64,000 nucleotides of DNA from Butyricimonas faecihominis (GCF_033096445.1 NZ_AP028155.1:3601880-3665879); one strand, 5' to 3'. Positions 15,919 through 26,571 are shown, counted from the first letter of the stretch. Translations and numbers: made by a program. The notes: generated by a model not told the origin, from the sequence alone.

Positions 15919-18210
15919 ATGGAAGAGAATAACTTGAACAGGGAACGTGAGTCCGAAAGTATAGATATAAAAGTATTAGTTGAAAAGTTTATCACCCGTT
16001 GGCGTTGGTTTGCGGTGTCGGTGCCTTTGTGTTTGGTCATCGCTTTGTTGATATGCCAGAGCCGAGTGCCTATTTACAACGTGACGGGTAAGGTGATGAT
16101 CAGCGACTCGAAAAAGGGGGAACTGGGAACGAACGTGATGATGAAAGAGCTGGGCTTGGCGGCGGCGGATATGTTTGTGGAGAACGAGATCGTGGAGCTA
16201 CAGTCGAAGAACCTGATGCGGGAGGTCGTGGAGGAACTGGACTTGAACGTCCGTTACGTCCGTGAAGGTTTCTTGCGTGACCGAGAACTTTATAACGATT
16301 CGCCGGTGAAAGTTCTTGTGGATAATCCCGGGGAGATCCGGGACACGTCTTTTCACGTGTTGTTGGACACGGCGAACCTCGTGATATTGATGAACCTTGA
16401 CGGGGAGAAAATGTGGAGCGGTCACTACTCGGAGAGTGTTCCTATGGGAGACTATAACCTCTCGATCGAGCCTAATAGGAAAGTTACTTCCAAGGAAAAA
16501 ATCCGGGTGGACCTGTCTAGTTTTCGAAAAACGACAGATGTTTTTTCAAAAAACTTGAACGTGCAAATCTTGGTAAAGAACACGAACTCCGTATTGGTCT
16601 CCTTGAAAGACGCCGTACCGGCGAGAGGAATTGCGGTGATTAATGCTCTTGTCAAGCGGTATAACCAGAACGGTATCGATAACAAGAGGATCGTGTCAGA
16701 GGCGACGGTGGAGTTCATCAACGAGCGGCTGGACGTGATCAACCAAGAGTTGGGAACGATCGAACGACGGGCGGAAGACTTCAAGAAGACGAATAAATTA
16801 ACGGATATCACCTCGGATGCCGCTTTCGTGATGGAACGCAAGAAACAGTCGGAGGCGGAGTTGATGAAATTGCAAACGGAGCTGGACGTGTTGCGAAGCA
16901 TCCGGGCGGCGATCACGCAGAAACGGGCGGAAGAGTTCTCGCTGTTGCCGGAAAACTTGGGTCTCTCGGACGAGGGTTTGAATGCGGGGATCACTCGTTA
17001 TAACGAGATGGTGTTGCGTCGGGGCAAGTTGCTGCAGAGTGCTAGCGAGAGCAATCCGATCGTGATCGGGCTAAACTCCCAGTTGCAAGGATTAAAAAAG
17101 AACATACAAGAGACAATTACCAACGTGGAGAGTGGTCTGTTGATCAAGTTGAAGAGCGTGGAGAAAGAGAATGCGTCGGTGAACGAGATGTTAACTTCCG
17201 TTCCCACGCAGGAGAAACAGTATCGAGATATCGCCCGGCAACAGGAATTGAAGGAGAACCTTTTCCTCTTCTTGATGCAAAAACGGGAGGAGGCGGAGAT
17301 CGCTAAATTGATCTACGTGGCGACGGCTAAAATTATAGAGGATCCGTCTGCGGGTAGTGCTCCTGTAGAGCCTAAAAAGGCGTTGATCATGCTCGTGGGG
17401 TTGTTTCTGGGCGTGGGCATCCCGGTCGGGATTATCCTCTTGCTGGATATGCTGAACGATAAAGTTCGTTCTATCGACGAGGTGAAACGGGCACTACCGT
17501 TCCCTGTGCTGGGAGATATACCTGAGCTACCTCAAGAAGAGGTTACCCTGTTACGGGAAAATTTTTCCGTGTCGGAATCGATGCAAGTGATCCGGGAGAA
17601 ATTGAACTATATGCTGGGTGAGAAAGCCTGTCCCGTATTGTTGGTGACTTCCGGGGTACCCGGGGAGGGGAAGACACTGGTGGCTGCTCACTTGGCGAAG
17701 GCTTATGCGAGGGCGGGTAAAAAGACGTTATTGGTCGGTTGTGATCTGCGAAATCCGCAGTTACACTCGTATCTTCATAAGGATTACTCCCGTGGCTTGT
17801 CGGCTTATCTGGCAGGAATGGAACCGGAATGGAGACGGCTGGTACATTCGCTAGGAGAAAATTTAAGCGTGTTGTTTGGGGGAGATGTCCCGCCGAACCC
17901 GGTAGCTTTGCTTTCAAGTGATAGGTTCAAGACATTGTTGGAGGAGATGAAGGGGGAATATGATTGCGTTATCCTAGATACTCCCCCGGTGGGAATTCTA
18001 GCGGATGCCTTGACGATGGTCAAGCAAGCGGACGCTTGTTTGTGTGTCGTTCGCTTGAACGTGTTGCCGCGAGGGGTGTTATCTTCCTTGCGAGTACTGG
18101 AAAGCGAGCATCACGTGACGAATTGCGGGGTGCTGGTTAACGGTGTGTCTAGGAGAATACACTATTACAAGTACGGTTACGGTAATTATTACAACAAGCA
18201 AAATAGATAA
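15919..18210 (+). CDS. Wzc-like polysaccharide co-polymerase / BY-kinase
   Basis: Inner-membrane tyrosine autokinase that sets chain length and works with the Wza-type exporter, 763 residues. It has TM1 near residues 33-50, a long periplasmic Wzz/GNVR region with coiled coils (about 240-440), TM2 near 490-510, and a cytoplasmic kinase with Walker A GVPGEGKT (about 578-585), Walker A' LVGCDLRNPQ and Walker B VILDTPPVG (about 683). The C-terminus is a Tyr cluster (HYYKYGYGNYY), the expected autophosphorylation sites. The phosphatase for those sites is the next gene. Confidence 0.94.
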   Translation: MEENNLNRERESESIDIKVLVEKFITRWRWFAVSVPLCLVIALLICQSRVPIYNVTGKVMISDSKKGELGTNVMMKELGLAAADMFVENEIVELQSKNLMREVVEELDLNVRYVREGFLRDRELYNDSPVKVLVDNPGEIRDTSFHVLLDTANLVILMNLDGEKMWSGHYSESVPMGDYNLSIEPNRKVTSKEKIRVDLSSFRKTTDVFSKNLNVQILVKNTNSVLVSLKDAVPARGIAVINALVKRYNQNGIDNKRIVSEATVEFINERLDVINQELGTIERRAEDFKKTNKLTDITSDAAFVMERKKQSEAELMKLQTELDVLRSIRAAITQKRAEEFSLLPENLGLSDEGLNAGITRYNEMVLRRGKLLQSASESNPIVIGLNSQLQGLKKNIQETITNVESGLLIKLKSVEKENASVNEMLTSVPTQEKQYRDIARQQELKENLFLFLMQKREEAEIAKLIYVATAKIIEDPSAGSAPVEPKKALIMLVGLFLGVGIPVGIILLLDMLNDKVRSIDEVKRALPFPVLGDIPELPQEEVTLLRENFSVSESMQVIREKLNYMLGEKACPVLLVTSGVPGEGKTLVAAHLAKAYARAGKKTLLVGCDLRNPQLHSYLHKDYSRGLSAYLAGMEPEWRRLVHSLGENLSVLFGGDVPPNPVALLSSDRFKTLLEEMKGEYDCVILDTPPVGILADALTMVKQADACLCVVRLNVLPRGVLSSLRVLESEHHVTNCGVLVNGVSRRIHYYKYGYGNYYNKQNR

Positions 18211-18227
18211 GAGGGTAAGTTATAGTC

Positions 18228-18902
18228 ATGTGGTGGTTTCGAAAACGGGAGAAGGTACATTTTGATTATACCCATGATATTCATTCGCATGTTCTACCCG
18301 GAGTAGATGACGGGGTTAGGACTTATGGGGAGTCAATCATAGTGTTGAAAGGCTTATCTAGTTTGGGCGTGAAACGAGTGACATGCACCTCCCACGTTTA
18401 TTTTCCTGCCTTGATGAATGGACGGGAAAATCTTTATCCCTTGTTGGAAGATCTTCGAGCTGGTTTGCAAAAGGAGGGAATAGAGATAGAATTGGATTTG
18501 GGAGCCGAGTATCGTGTCGGGGAGTACATGTTGAGTTTGATCGAACGGGGAGAGATCCTGTCCGGGGACGAGAAACGGGTACTGGTGGAACATAACTTTT
18601 TATCTCCCTCACCTTTTTTTGATCAGGTAGTGTTCGAATTACAGACCAGGGGGTATGAAGTGGTGTTGGCTCATCCAGAGCGGTACGTTTTCTGGGCGGA
18701 TGATATCGTTCGACACGGGGAGGAGTTGAAGAACAAGAATTGTCGGTTACAGGTGAATATTCTGTCGTTCGCAGGGTATTACGGGAAGGAGGCACAACGG
18801 GGTGCGGAAAGGTTACATGATGCGGGGATGATCGATTATTATGCGGGGGATGTGCACGGGATGAGGCATGTAGAGGCTATTGGAGAATTTTTAAAAGGTT
18901 GA
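18228..18902 (+). CDS. CpsB/YwqE-type protein-tyrosine phosphatase (PHP fold)
   Basis: Metal-dependent tyrosine phosphatase, 224 residues, expected to dephosphorylate the Wzc-like kinase encoded 17 bp upstream and so keep the export complex cycling. The N-terminal DIHSHVLPGVDDGVR supplies the first metal ligands and active-site Asp/His of the PHP family; VLVEHNFL and LAHPERY in the middle and AGDVHGMRH near the C-terminus complete the metal site. Length is a little under that of Gram-positive CpsB (about 240-250). Confidence 0.9.
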   Translation: MWWFRKREKVHFDYTHDIHSHVLPGVDDGVRTYGESIIVLKGLSSLGVKRVTCTSHVYFPALMNGRENLYPLLEDLRAGLQKEGIEIELDLGAEYRVGEYMLSLIERGEILSGDEKRVLVEHNFLSPSPFFDQVVFELQTRGYEVVLAHPERYVFWADDIVRHGEELKNKNCRLQVNILSFAGYYGKEAQRGAERLHDAGMIDYYAGDVHGMRHVEAIGEFLKG

Positions 18903-18940
18903 TAGTAATTGTTTGATTAAAATGAATATAAATAGAAATA

Positions 18941-20275
18941 ATGAATATTCACGTCATGAACAAGTTTAAAGATATAAAAATTGCCGTGGCCGGAACCGGT
19001 TACGTTGGCTTAAGTATAGCGACATTGTTGTCCCAACATCATCAAGTGAAGGCGGTAGACGTGATACCTGAAAAGGTGGAAAAACTAAACAACAGAATCT
19101 CCCCGATTCAAGATGATTATATCGAGAAATATTTGTCAGAGAAACCCTTGAACTTTGTGGCAACCCTCGATGGTAAGGACGCTTATAAGGATGCAGATTT
19201 CGTAGTAATAGCTACTCCGACCAATTATGATCCGGAGAAAAACTATTTCGATACCTCTCGCGTAGAAGATGTGATTGACTTGGTGTTGGAGGTGAATCCC
19301 GATGCGGTGATGGTTATCAAGAGTACTATTCCCGTGGGTTACACTCGTAATCTCTATGTCAAGTACGCTCAAAAGGGGGTAAAAAAGTTTAATTTACTCT
19401 TTTCTCCAGAATTTTTGCGTGAAAGTATGGCTTTGTATGATAATCTTTATCCAAGCAGAATCATTGTAGGTTATCCCAAAATTATAGACAAACCTGAATT
19501 TGTCAAAGAGAACGAGGCGATAAAGGCCGTGACTGATGTCGAGATGCTAAGAGAAGCGGCCCAAACGTTTGCAGGGCTTTTACAGGAAGGTGCTATTAAA
19601 GAGAATATTGACACGCTCTTCATGGGCATGAAAGAGGCTGAGGCCGTGAAACTCTTCGCCAATACCTATCTTGCCTTGCGAGTGAGTTATTTCAATGAGC
19701 TTGACACGTATGCTGAGATGAAGGAACTTGATTCTAAGGCTATCATTGAGGGAGTGGGGTTAGATCCCCGTATCGGTACACATTACAATAATCCCTCCTT
19801 TGGTTACGGGGGATATTGCTTGCCGAAGGATACCAAGCAATTGTTAGCTAACTACCAAGATGTACCACAGAACATGATGTCTGCTATCGTGGAGTCAAAT
19901 AAAACTCGCAAAGATTATATTGCTGATGCTGTATTACGAAAGGCAGGTTATTACGGTGAAAACGGACAATGGGATTCGAGTAAAGAGCATGCTTGCATTA
20001 TTGGGGTTTATCGCTTGACAATGAAAGCGAACTCTGATAATTTTCGTCAATCCGCTATCCAAGGCATCATGAAGCGAATAAAGGCAAAGGGGGCAAACGT
20101 AATCATTTATGAGCCAACTCTTGCAGATGGCGAAACTTTCTTTGGTAGCAAGATTATTAATGATTTTACCAAATTCAAAGCGATGAGCAAAGCTATCATT
20201 GCTAACCGTTTTGATGACACTCTTAGGGATGTTGAAGATAAAGTTTATACTCGGGATATATTCCATTGTGATTAA
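18941..20275 (+). CDS. UDP-glucose/nucleotide-sugar 6-dehydrogenase
   Basis: NAD-dependent four-electron dehydrogenase that makes a UDP-uronic acid, probably UDP-GlcA, from the UDP-sugar. It is 444 residues, or 439 from the in-frame ATG at 18956. Seen are the Rossmann motif [12 protein letters not shown] near residue 17, the FSPEFLRES loop, and the catalytic Cys in [15 protein letters not shown] (about residue 290). Base composition still resembles the conserved front half of the operon; the AT-rich block begins with the next gene. Confidence 0.9.
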   Translation: MNIHVMNKFKDIKIAVAGTGYVGLSIATLLSQHHQVKAVDVIPEKVEKLNNRISPIQDDYIEKYLSEKPLNFVATLDGKDAYKDADFVVIATPTNYDPEKNYFDTSRVEDVIDLVLEVNPDAVMVIKSTIPVGYTRNLYVKYAQKGVKKFNLLFSPEFLRESMALYDNLYPSRIIVGYPKIIDKPEFVKENEAIKAVTDVEMLREAAQTFAGLLQEGAIKENIDTLFMGMKEAEAVKLFANTYLALRVSYFNELDTYAEMKELDSKAIIEGVGLDPRIGTHYNNPSFGYGGYCLPKDTKQLLANYQDVPQNMMSAIVESNKTRKDYIADAVLRKAGYYGENGQWDSSKEHACIIGVYRLTMKANSDNFRQSAIQGIMKRIKAKGANVIIYEPTLADGETFFGSKIINDFTKFKAMSKAIIANRFDDTLRDVEDKVYTRDIFHCD

Positions 20276-20360
20276 ATATAAGAAAGAAATAGAGAGGAAT
20301 TATGATTGCAAGATATTGTACTTTAATTTATAAATTCTGTATGCACTGATTTTTAATAAA

Positions 20361-21707
20361 ATGATGAGATTATTTGCAGTTATAATTATAATATTTCCTG
20401 TATTATTATTTTATTTAATAAGAAATAGAAAACATGATGTTTTTTCTCCACTTAATGCATATACGTTATTATATATAGTTAAGATAGTTTTACCAACGAT
20501 TATATATGCTATACCGACGAATATTTCAATAGTTGATGATATTTTTTTAAAGAATGCTTTATATTCAGATACCTCGTTTTTTTGTTATATCATTTTGCAG
20601 TCTTTGGGATATGTATTAGTATTACTTGGTATCAAGGTGGTTGCAAATCGATATTTGAAAATTGCAGATATTCAAATGTCTCAAAATGAGATTGGTCGAC
20701 TTGATCATGAAAATATTCGGATTTATAAAACTTGGGGAATTATTTTTTATTTATTGGGGATATTGGGATTTTTTCTGATTATGTCTAAAACAGGAGGTGT
20801 TGCTTATTTTTTTTCAAATTTACAATATAGAACTTACTTAGTAAGAGATTTAGATTTTGAATCTTATCTTCTTTCATTGTTAAATTATGCACCGCTTTTA
20901 ATTATCTATTCTAAAAGATGGACGAAAGGTAAAATACGATTTATTGATATCATATTGATCATTTTTGCAGGATTAATGGTAGGATTAGGGGGAAGAAAGG
21001 CCTTGTTGATGCTTGTAGTAGAGAGTATAGTTATTTATCACTTTGTTGTAAAAAGAATAAGAATAAAAAAAATTTTGCGTCCTAAATATATTATTGGAAT
21101 ATTATTTGTGTATTTGTTTTTTACGACATATTCAAAATTTAGGCAAGAGGGAGCGTATATGCAATTCATAAACAGCCCTGTTGCATTTTATACGGAAAAT
21201 GTAGATGGAGGATTAGCTAGAGCAATAGCAGGTGAATCTTATGTTCCTTTTTACGTAGCAATAATTAATTATTTTGAAACTCATCAAAAGTGGTATGGAA
21301 CTTCATTCAAAGGTTTATTTACGGCGTTTATTCCTTCATCTTTTTATTCTGATAAACCTCCTGTGGATGATGGAATGTATTTATATTCTATAGCTAATGG
21401 TCGAGATGGATTATTGCCTCCAATGCCTGTACATGAATTAGATGGATCATCATGGCCATTGGAAACCGTAGGGGCAATGTATGCAAATTTTGGATCTTTA
21501 GGTGTTTTGATTGGAATGTGGTTGGTGGGAATCATTATTGGAAGTGTTTATAATAAAATGATCAAAACAAATTATAGTTTTTTATTTGTAATATTCTATA
21601 CGTTAATGCTTTTTACTTTTGAACTTTCATCTCTTCGTATAGTACAATTAGTAATGGCTTTTGTTATACTTTCAGTGATACAATTTACAGTTAATAAATT
21701 GCATTAA
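20361..21707 (+). CDS. Wzy-like O-antigen/capsule polymerase
   Basis: Integral membrane protein of 448 residues with about 11 hydrophobic helices and a large loop after mid-length (about residues 255-370), the layout of Wzy polymerases that join lipid-linked repeat units at the periplasmic face. GGRKALLMLVVE (about residues 212-223) resembles the motif of the oligosaccharide repeat-unit polymerase family. It is strongly AT-rich, as Wzy genes usually are, and marks the start of the serotype-specific block. Confidence 0.8.
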   Translation: MMRLFAVIIIIFPVLLFYLIRNRKHDVFSPLNAYTLLYIVKIVLPTIIYAIPTNISIVDDIFLKNALYSDTSFFCYIILQSLGYVLVLLGIKVVANRYLKIADIQMSQNEIGRLDHENIRIYKTWGIIFYLLGILGFFLIMSKTGGVAYFFSNLQYRTYLVRDLDFESYLLSLLNYAPLLIIYSKRWTKGKIRFIDIILIIFAGLMVGLGGRKALLMLVVESIVIYHFVVKRIRIKKILRPKYIIGILFVYLFFTTYSKFRQEGAYMQFINSPVAFYTENVDGGLARAIAGESYVPFYVAIINYFETHQKWYGTSFKGLFTAFIPSSFYSDKPPVDDGMYLYSIANGRDGLLPPMPVHELDGSSWPLETVGAMYANFGSLGVLIGMWLVGIIIGSVYNKMIKTNYSFLFVIFYTLMLFTFELSSLRIVQLVMAFVILSVIQFTVNKLH

Positions 21708-21711
21708 TAAT

Positions 21712-22269
21712 ATGATCAAACAACTTATATATCATAGAATAACGACTTTTTTCTTGAAACTATTTTGTTCTTTGTTTTATAATCCCAAATATCTAAAAGG
21801 AAAATTTTTCGAAAAACACCGGATGGGATATTGGTGGGCAATTAGGGCTATCCCACGTTTGTATTTTTTACATCGTCAAAATGTAAATTGGCCTGTTGGT
21901 AAAAATACCATGATACTAGGGGGGGATAAAATTTTGTTTCATGTTAATTCCATCAATGTTTTCCAACAGCCTGGGTGCTATTTCCAAGCGTTTGCTACGA
22001 TTAATATTGGGAATAATGTATGGATTGGGCAAAATACAGGAATAATTACAGCTAATCATAATTTGTTAGATCCAGAACAACATGAAATAGGAAAACCTGT
22101 TTATATTGGTGATAATACATGGATTGGAATGAATAGTGTGATTTTACCGGGTGTATCTTTGGGGCCTAACACAATAGTTGGAGCGGGTTCTGTTGTAACT
22201 AAATCTTTTCCTGCTGGGCATTGTGTTATAGCAGGGAATCCTGCTAAGTTGTTGAAAATTATAGAATAG
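21712..22269 (+). CDS. Left-handed beta-helix (hexapeptide) acyltransferase
   Basis: Probable O- or N-acetyltransferase acting on a capsule sugar, 185 residues. The C-terminal half has hexapeptide repeats (INIGNNVWIGQNTGI, IGDNTWIGMNSVILPGVSLGPNTIVGAGSVV trimmed here into turns) and a candidate catalytic His in TANHNL. The end (CVIAGNPAKLLK) is typical of the Maa/CysE-like branch. It could supply the acetyl step for the 4-amino sugar predicted from the aminotransferase at 31243, but it could equally O-acetylate the polymer. Confidence 0.85.
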   Translation: MIKQLIYHRITTFFLKLFCSLFYNPKYLKGKFFEKHRMGYWWAIRAIPRLYFLHRQNVNWPVGKNTMILGGDKILFHVNSINVFQQPGCYFQAFATINIGNNVWIGQNTGIITANHNLLDPEQHEIGKPVYIGDNTWIGMNSVILPGVSLGPNTIVGAGSVVTKSFPAGHCVIAGNPAKLLKIIE

Positions 22270-22271
22270 CA

Positions 22272-23552
22272 ATGAGTATATTGCGCCAAAACAAAGTTTT
22301 TCATAATATTTTTTTGATGAGTGCGACCACGGTTGTGGCCCAATCAATAAATATTATAGCTCAGCCTATCCTCACTCGTTTGATTTCTGCTGAGACTTTA
22401 GGTATATACACGTTTTTGGTGAGTTTAGCTAATATGGCGATACCGGTAGCTTCTTTAAAACTTGATATGTTAATTGTTTCAGAGGATTCCGATGATGAGG
22501 CTCAATATGTTACAGATTTAAGTATAGTTATTGCGTTGGGAGTATCTATCATTTATTTTCTTGTCATTTTTTGTGCTTATTTTATAGGTCCTAATATTTT
22601 CAATAAATATGGTCCTATTATTTTCATGGTACCTGTTATGGTATTTACGAACGGAGTCCGTTATTTACTTGTTAGTTATAATAATAGATACTGTCAATAT
22701 AAGTTAATAGGTGTGATAGGAATTGTTCGAGAGGTTTCAAGAGCTGTTATTCAAGTAATTTCAGGGTTATTTCAATGGGGGATTATTGGTCAAATTTTAG
22801 GTTATGCTTGTGCTCCTGTTTTTGGTATATTTAGACAAACGAAAGACTATAGGGGAAAATTGAAAAAACGATCTTTTCTTTCACCCAAAAAAATGAAAGA
22901 AATACTTGGTAAAGGAAAAAATCAGATATTATATCTAGTTCCCGCCCAATTCCTAAATAATTTCTCGTCTGCGTTAGTAATTATTTTTATAACATCTTTG
23001 TATGCATCAGAAACTTTGGGGTATTATTCTGCTGGAGTTCGATTGTTAGAAATTCCTCTTATTTTTATAGCAGCTAATGTCAGTAAAGTATGTTACAGGC
23101 AAATAAGTGAAGATGTCTCTTTAAGAAAACCCACAATAAAAACTTTATTAAAAATTTCTGCAGGGTTACTAGGAATATCTTTGGTGGGTTTTGGGATATT
23201 GTATATTATCGCACCCATTTTTGCACGTTTTATCTTTGGCCCTGGCTATGAAGTTGCTGGAGAATACATTAGGTGTTTATGTTTAATGTATGCAATTAGG
23301 TTGGTTGTTACTTCTTTTGCTGGTTTGTTCACCATTTTTGGAAAACAAAAGATAGAATTTTATATGGTACTTTTTTTAGTTATAGCTGCTATTGGGATTT
23401 ATTTATGTTGTAAATTTTTTAAATTTCCCGTGACGACATTTTTATGGTCAATATCTGTAGCTTATTCTTTTCTGTATTCTTTTATTTGGTTTGGATATTT
23501 TCTTTTGTGTAAAAGACATGATAACTCATTGATTGTTAATAGTGGAATATAA
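22272..23552 (+). CDS. Wzx-like flippase (polysaccharide transport protein)
   Basis: Membrane protein of 426 residues with about 12 helices, matching the MOP/polysaccharide-transporter flippases that move undecaprenyl-linked repeat units across the inner membrane. The N-terminus (TTVVAQSINIIAQPILTRL followed by TLGIYTFLVSLAN) is typical. It starts 2 bp after the acyltransferase stop and works with the Wzy protein encoded just upstream. Confidence 0.9.
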   Translation: MSILRQNKVFHNIFLMSATTVVAQSINIIAQPILTRLISAETLGIYTFLVSLANMAIPVASLKLDMLIVSEDSDDEAQYVTDLSIVIALGVSIIYFLVIFCAYFIGPNIFNKYGPIIFMVPVMVFTNGVRYLLVSYNNRYCQYKLIGVIGIVREVSRAVIQVISGLFQWGIIGQILGYACAPVFGIFRQTKDYRGKLKKRSFLSPKKMKEILGKGKNQILYLVPAQFLNNFSSALVIIFITSLYASETLGYYSAGVRLLEIPLIFIAANVSKVCYRQISEDVSLRKPTIKTLLKISAGLLGISLVGFGILYIIAPIFARFIFGPGYEVAGEYIRCLCLMYAIRLVVTSFAGLFTIFGKQKIEFYMVLFLVIAAIGIYLCCKFFKFPVTTFLWSISVAYSFLYSFIWFGYFLLCKRHDNSLIVNSGI

Positions 23553-23555
23553 AAT

Positions 23556-24692
23556 ATGAGAGTTTGCATATTTACGTCAACAAACGATAAAAGTGAAGGG
23601 GGGCCTTCTCGTAGTGTCCCTATTTTAGCTAAGGGTGTATCAAAAGTTGGATGTGATACATTTTTAATGACAAGAGAAACAATTGATATGAATTTTCATG
23701 CATTGGAAGGATTTCCAGCTGTAAGGTTAAAAATACTACCCTACAATATTACTTATAAGCAATTGGAACAAGAAATATTAATAGATAAATATGATATTGT
23801 TCATATACAAGGTATTTGGATTCCAATTTATCATTATGTTGCATCTATAGCGAGAAAATATGGTATTCCATATATAATAACTCCAAGGGGGGCATTAGAA
23901 CCATGGAGTTTATCACAAAAAAAGTGGAAAAAGAAACTGGCAATGTTATTGTATCAACGTTTTGATATTCAGAATGCGAATGCAATTTTAGCAACAGCAA
24001 ATTTAGAAGCAGTTCATTTACGGGCACTTGGTTTTACAAATCCTATTGCAGTTATCCCTAATGGAATTGATATTTCTGAATACAAATGTAGGACTTTTGA
24101 GGATAGAGATGAGATAAAGAAACAAATTCTTTTTTTGTCTAGAATTCATCCTAAAAAAGGGATTGAAATACTTATCGAATCGTGGAAGAGATTAACTGGA
24201 AAATATAAAGATTGGAATGTTGTTATTGCGGGTAATGGTGAAGAGAATTACATAAGTTATCTTAAAGAATTAATTAAAAATAATTATCTTGATTCAAGTG
24301 TTTCGATTATTCCTCCTGTTTTTGGTGAAATGAAACGAAAATTGTATTGTGAATCTTCTTTATTTGTGCTTCCTACATATAGTGAGAACTTTGGGATGGT
24401 AATAGCCGAAGCTTTAGCATGTGGTATTCCCGTAATAACAACAACAGGAACTCCTTGGGAAGAGTTGAATACGAATAAAATAGGTTGGTGTGTTGAGCTT
24501 TCCGTTGAGAATATTGTATTAACAATAGAAACAGCTATTCAATTAGGAGAAGAGAAACTTTTTGAAATGGGGCAAAAAGGGCATATGTATGTCAATGATA
24601 AATATGACTATTCAAAAGTGGGAATGAAGAATAAGCAGTTATATCAGTGGATATTGGGGGAAAATCCAGATTTCACGTTACTATACAAATAA
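23556..24692 (+). CDS. Glycosyltransferase, GT4-like
   Basis: Cytoplasmic GT-B glycosyltransferase of 378 residues that should add one sugar of the repeat unit to the lipid carrier. The N-terminal domain has a GGPSRSVP loop; the C-terminal domain has LFLSRIHPKKGIEILIE and the E-x7-E-type motif PTYSENFGMVIAEALACGIPV, characteristic of GT4. IVHIQGIW is a typical acceptor-domain strand. Donor and linkage cannot be deduced. It lies 3 bp after the flippase gene. Confidence 0.9.
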   Translation: MRVCIFTSTNDKSEGGPSRSVPILAKGVSKVGCDTFLMTRETIDMNFHALEGFPAVRLKILPYNITYKQLEQEILIDKYDIVHIQGIWIPIYHYVASIARKYGIPYIITPRGALEPWSLSQKKWKKKLAMLLYQRFDIQNANAILATANLEAVHLRALGFTNPIAVIPNGIDISEYKCRTFEDRDEIKKQILFLSRIHPKKGIEILIESWKRLTGKYKDWNVVIAGNGEENYISYLKELIKNNYLDSSVSIIPPVFGEMKRKLYCESSLFVLPTYSENFGMVIAEALACGIPVITTTGTPWEELNTNKIGWCVELSVENIVLTIETAIQLGEEKLFEMGQKGHMYVNDKYDYSKVGMKNKQLYQWILGENPDFTLLYK

Positions 24693-24738
24693 ATTTTATA
24701 GGATTGTATTTTCTAGAAAGAATCAATAATTTATTAGT

Positions 24739-25428
24739 ATGTATAAAAAATATTTTAAACGTAGTATAGATTTTATCATTACATTATTTGGTTTTATTTG
24801 TATATCACCACTTTTTCTTGTGTTGTGTCTTCTTGTTAAACATAAACTTGGGTCACCAATTTTTTTTAAACAGGTGAGAATCGGTAAAGACGAAAAGCCT
24901 TTTAAAATGATAAAATTTAGAACCATGTTGGATTCTCGAGATGAAAATGGGAATTTGTTGCCAGATACGGATCGGTTTGCAAAATTTGGTGATTTTTTAA
25001 GAAATTCTAGTCTTGATGAACTTCCAGAGTTAATAAATGTTATTAAGGGAGATATGAGTTTGGTAGGTCCTCGTCCTCTCTATCCATTTTATTTACCATA
25101 TTATACACCTGAAGAAAGTTTACGTCATACGGTTCGTGGGGGAATTACAGGTTTGGCGCAGATAAATGGTCGTGCATTATGTAGATGGGATGACCGTTTT
25201 GCCTATGATTGTAAATATGTTAAAGAAATATCATTAATAAATGATGTTAAAATTCTTTGGAGGACTTTTTTCAAGGTGGCAAGACAAAATGATATTGGTA
25301 TTCCCTCTGTGACGGAGGAAGGAGGACTTCATCTTGTGCGTAAAATTCAACGGCCAGAGAAAATTGAATATGTGGAAAAGATTCGGTTAAAATGGGGTGG
25401 ATATAATGTACCTCATTTCAATAAATAA
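24739..25428 (+). CDS. Initiating sugar-1-phosphate transferase (PglC/WcaJ-type)
   Basis: Monotopic phosphoglycosyl transferase of 229 residues that should move a sugar-1-phosphate from UDP-sugar to undecaprenyl phosphate and so start the repeat unit. One N-terminal reentrant helix (residues 9-30), then FKMIKFRTM, the catalytic LRNSSLDELPELINVIKGDM region with the Asp-Glu dyad, and LVGPRPL mark the family. It is the small form, without the WcaJ N-terminal membrane domain, closest in layout to PglC. A PglE-like aminotransferase in the same operon fits a bacillosamine-type first sugar. Confidence 0.92.
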   Translation: MYKKYFKRSIDFIITLFGFICISPLFLVLCLLVKHKLGSPIFFKQVRIGKDEKPFKMIKFRTMLDSRDENGNLLPDTDRFAKFGDFLRNSSLDELPELINVIKGDMSLVGPRPLYPFYLPYYTPEESLRHTVRGGITGLAQINGRALCRWDDRFAYDCKYVKEISLINDVKILWRTFFKVARQNDIGIPSVTEEGGLHLVRKIQRPEKIEYVEKIRLKWGGYNVPHFNK

Positions 25429-25444
25429 TACATTATCAATAAAT

Positions 25445-26566
25445 ATGAATAATCGTTTGATGATTCTAGGTACGAATGAGTATCAGAATCCTGTTATAGT
25501 TCGTGCCAAAGAATTAGGATATGAGACTCATGTCTTTGGTTTACAGAGGGGAGAGATCGGTGAGATTACAGCCGATTTTTTTCATCCTGTTGATATCTTA
25601 GATTATGACAGACTGTGGAAAGAATGTCAGAAATTGCATCCGTGTGGTGTAGTTTCTATTTGTTCAGAACTTGCAATGCATCCAATGAATTTTCTGTTAC
25701 GTAAGATGGGAATTCCTTGTAATAGTGAGTGGACGGAGAAGATTTCTACAAATAAGTATCTCATGCGTCAAGTAATGAAAGAAGGAGGTATTGATAGTCC
25801 CAATTTTATGCTTGTTACAGAAAAAAGTGTTATTGAAGATATTTATGCAGCGACTTCTGAATTTATTTATCCTCTAATTTGTAAACCAGTAGATTTAAGT
25901 TCAAGTCGTGGCGTATTTAAAATTGATAAAAAAGGAGATTTAGAAAAAGCTCTTGATTATGCTTTGGGATGGTCAAAAACAAAAGAAGTTATTCTTGAAG
26001 AATTTATCGAAGGTCCTGAGTATAGTGGAGAAAGTATAGCGTACGAAGGAAAGTATAAGTTGTTAGCTATCACAGAAAAGCATACAACTGGAGCTCCTCA
26101 TTTTGTTGAAATTGGGCATCGTCAGCCCGCACTTTTAGAGCCTGAGATGTTTAAAAAGATAGAACGGATTCTTTATAAGGCTTTTGCGGCAATGAAAATA
26201 GAATATGGTGCTGTTCATCCTGAATTTCGCATTGCTTCAGATGGAAAAATTTATTTTATGGAAATTGCTACCCGTATGGGGGGAGATTGTATAGGTACAG
26301 ATCTTACACCTCTTTCCTCTGGTTATGATTTTATGGGGATGGTAATAAATATTTGTTGTGGGAAAGTTCCAGATTTTACAAAAGTAGGTAAGCCTAAAAT
26401 AGCAGAAATTCATTATATTATGTGTCAAGAAGATTTGATAAAGTTTGAGAATCTTAAAAAAGAAAATCCAGAAATCATTTGGCGTTTTAGTAAAATGAGA
26501 TCTATAAATGAAACTCCTATTTTGAAGAGTGCCGATCGTGCAGGGTACTATATTATAAAAAAATAA
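25445..26566 (+). CDS. ATP-grasp ligase in capsule operon (first copy)
   Basis: ATP-grasp enzyme of 373 residues; such enzymes join a carboxylate to an amine through an acyl phosphate. Seen are a pre-ATP-grasp Rossmann-like start (RLMILGTNEYQNPVIVRAKE), an ATP-binding segment PLICKPVDLSSSRGVF, ILEEFIEGPEYSGE, and the metal-binding EIATRMGGD stretch. The frame is open from 25397, overlapping the previous gene; ATG 25445 is preferred because it fits the family start. In a capsule operon it could add an amino acid to an amino sugar or uronic acid. Substrates are unknown. Confidence 0.85.
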   Translation: MNNRLMILGTNEYQNPVIVRAKELGYETHVFGLQRGEIGEITADFFHPVDILDYDRLWKECQKLHPCGVVSICSELAMHPMNFLLRKMGIPCNSEWTEKISTNKYLMRQVMKEGGIDSPNFMLVTEKSVIEDIYAATSEFIYPLICKPVDLSSSRGVFKIDKKGDLEKALDYALGWSKTKEVILEEFIEGPEYSGESIAYEGKYKLLAITEKHTTGAPHFVEIGHRQPALLEPEMFKKIERILYKAFAAMKIEYGAVHPEFRIASDGKIYFMEIATRMGGDCIGTDLTPLSSGYDFMGMVINICCGKVPDFTKVGKPKIAEIHYIMCQEDLIKFENLKKENPEIIWRFSKMRSINETPILKSADRAGYYIIKK

Positions 26567-26571
26567 GTTAT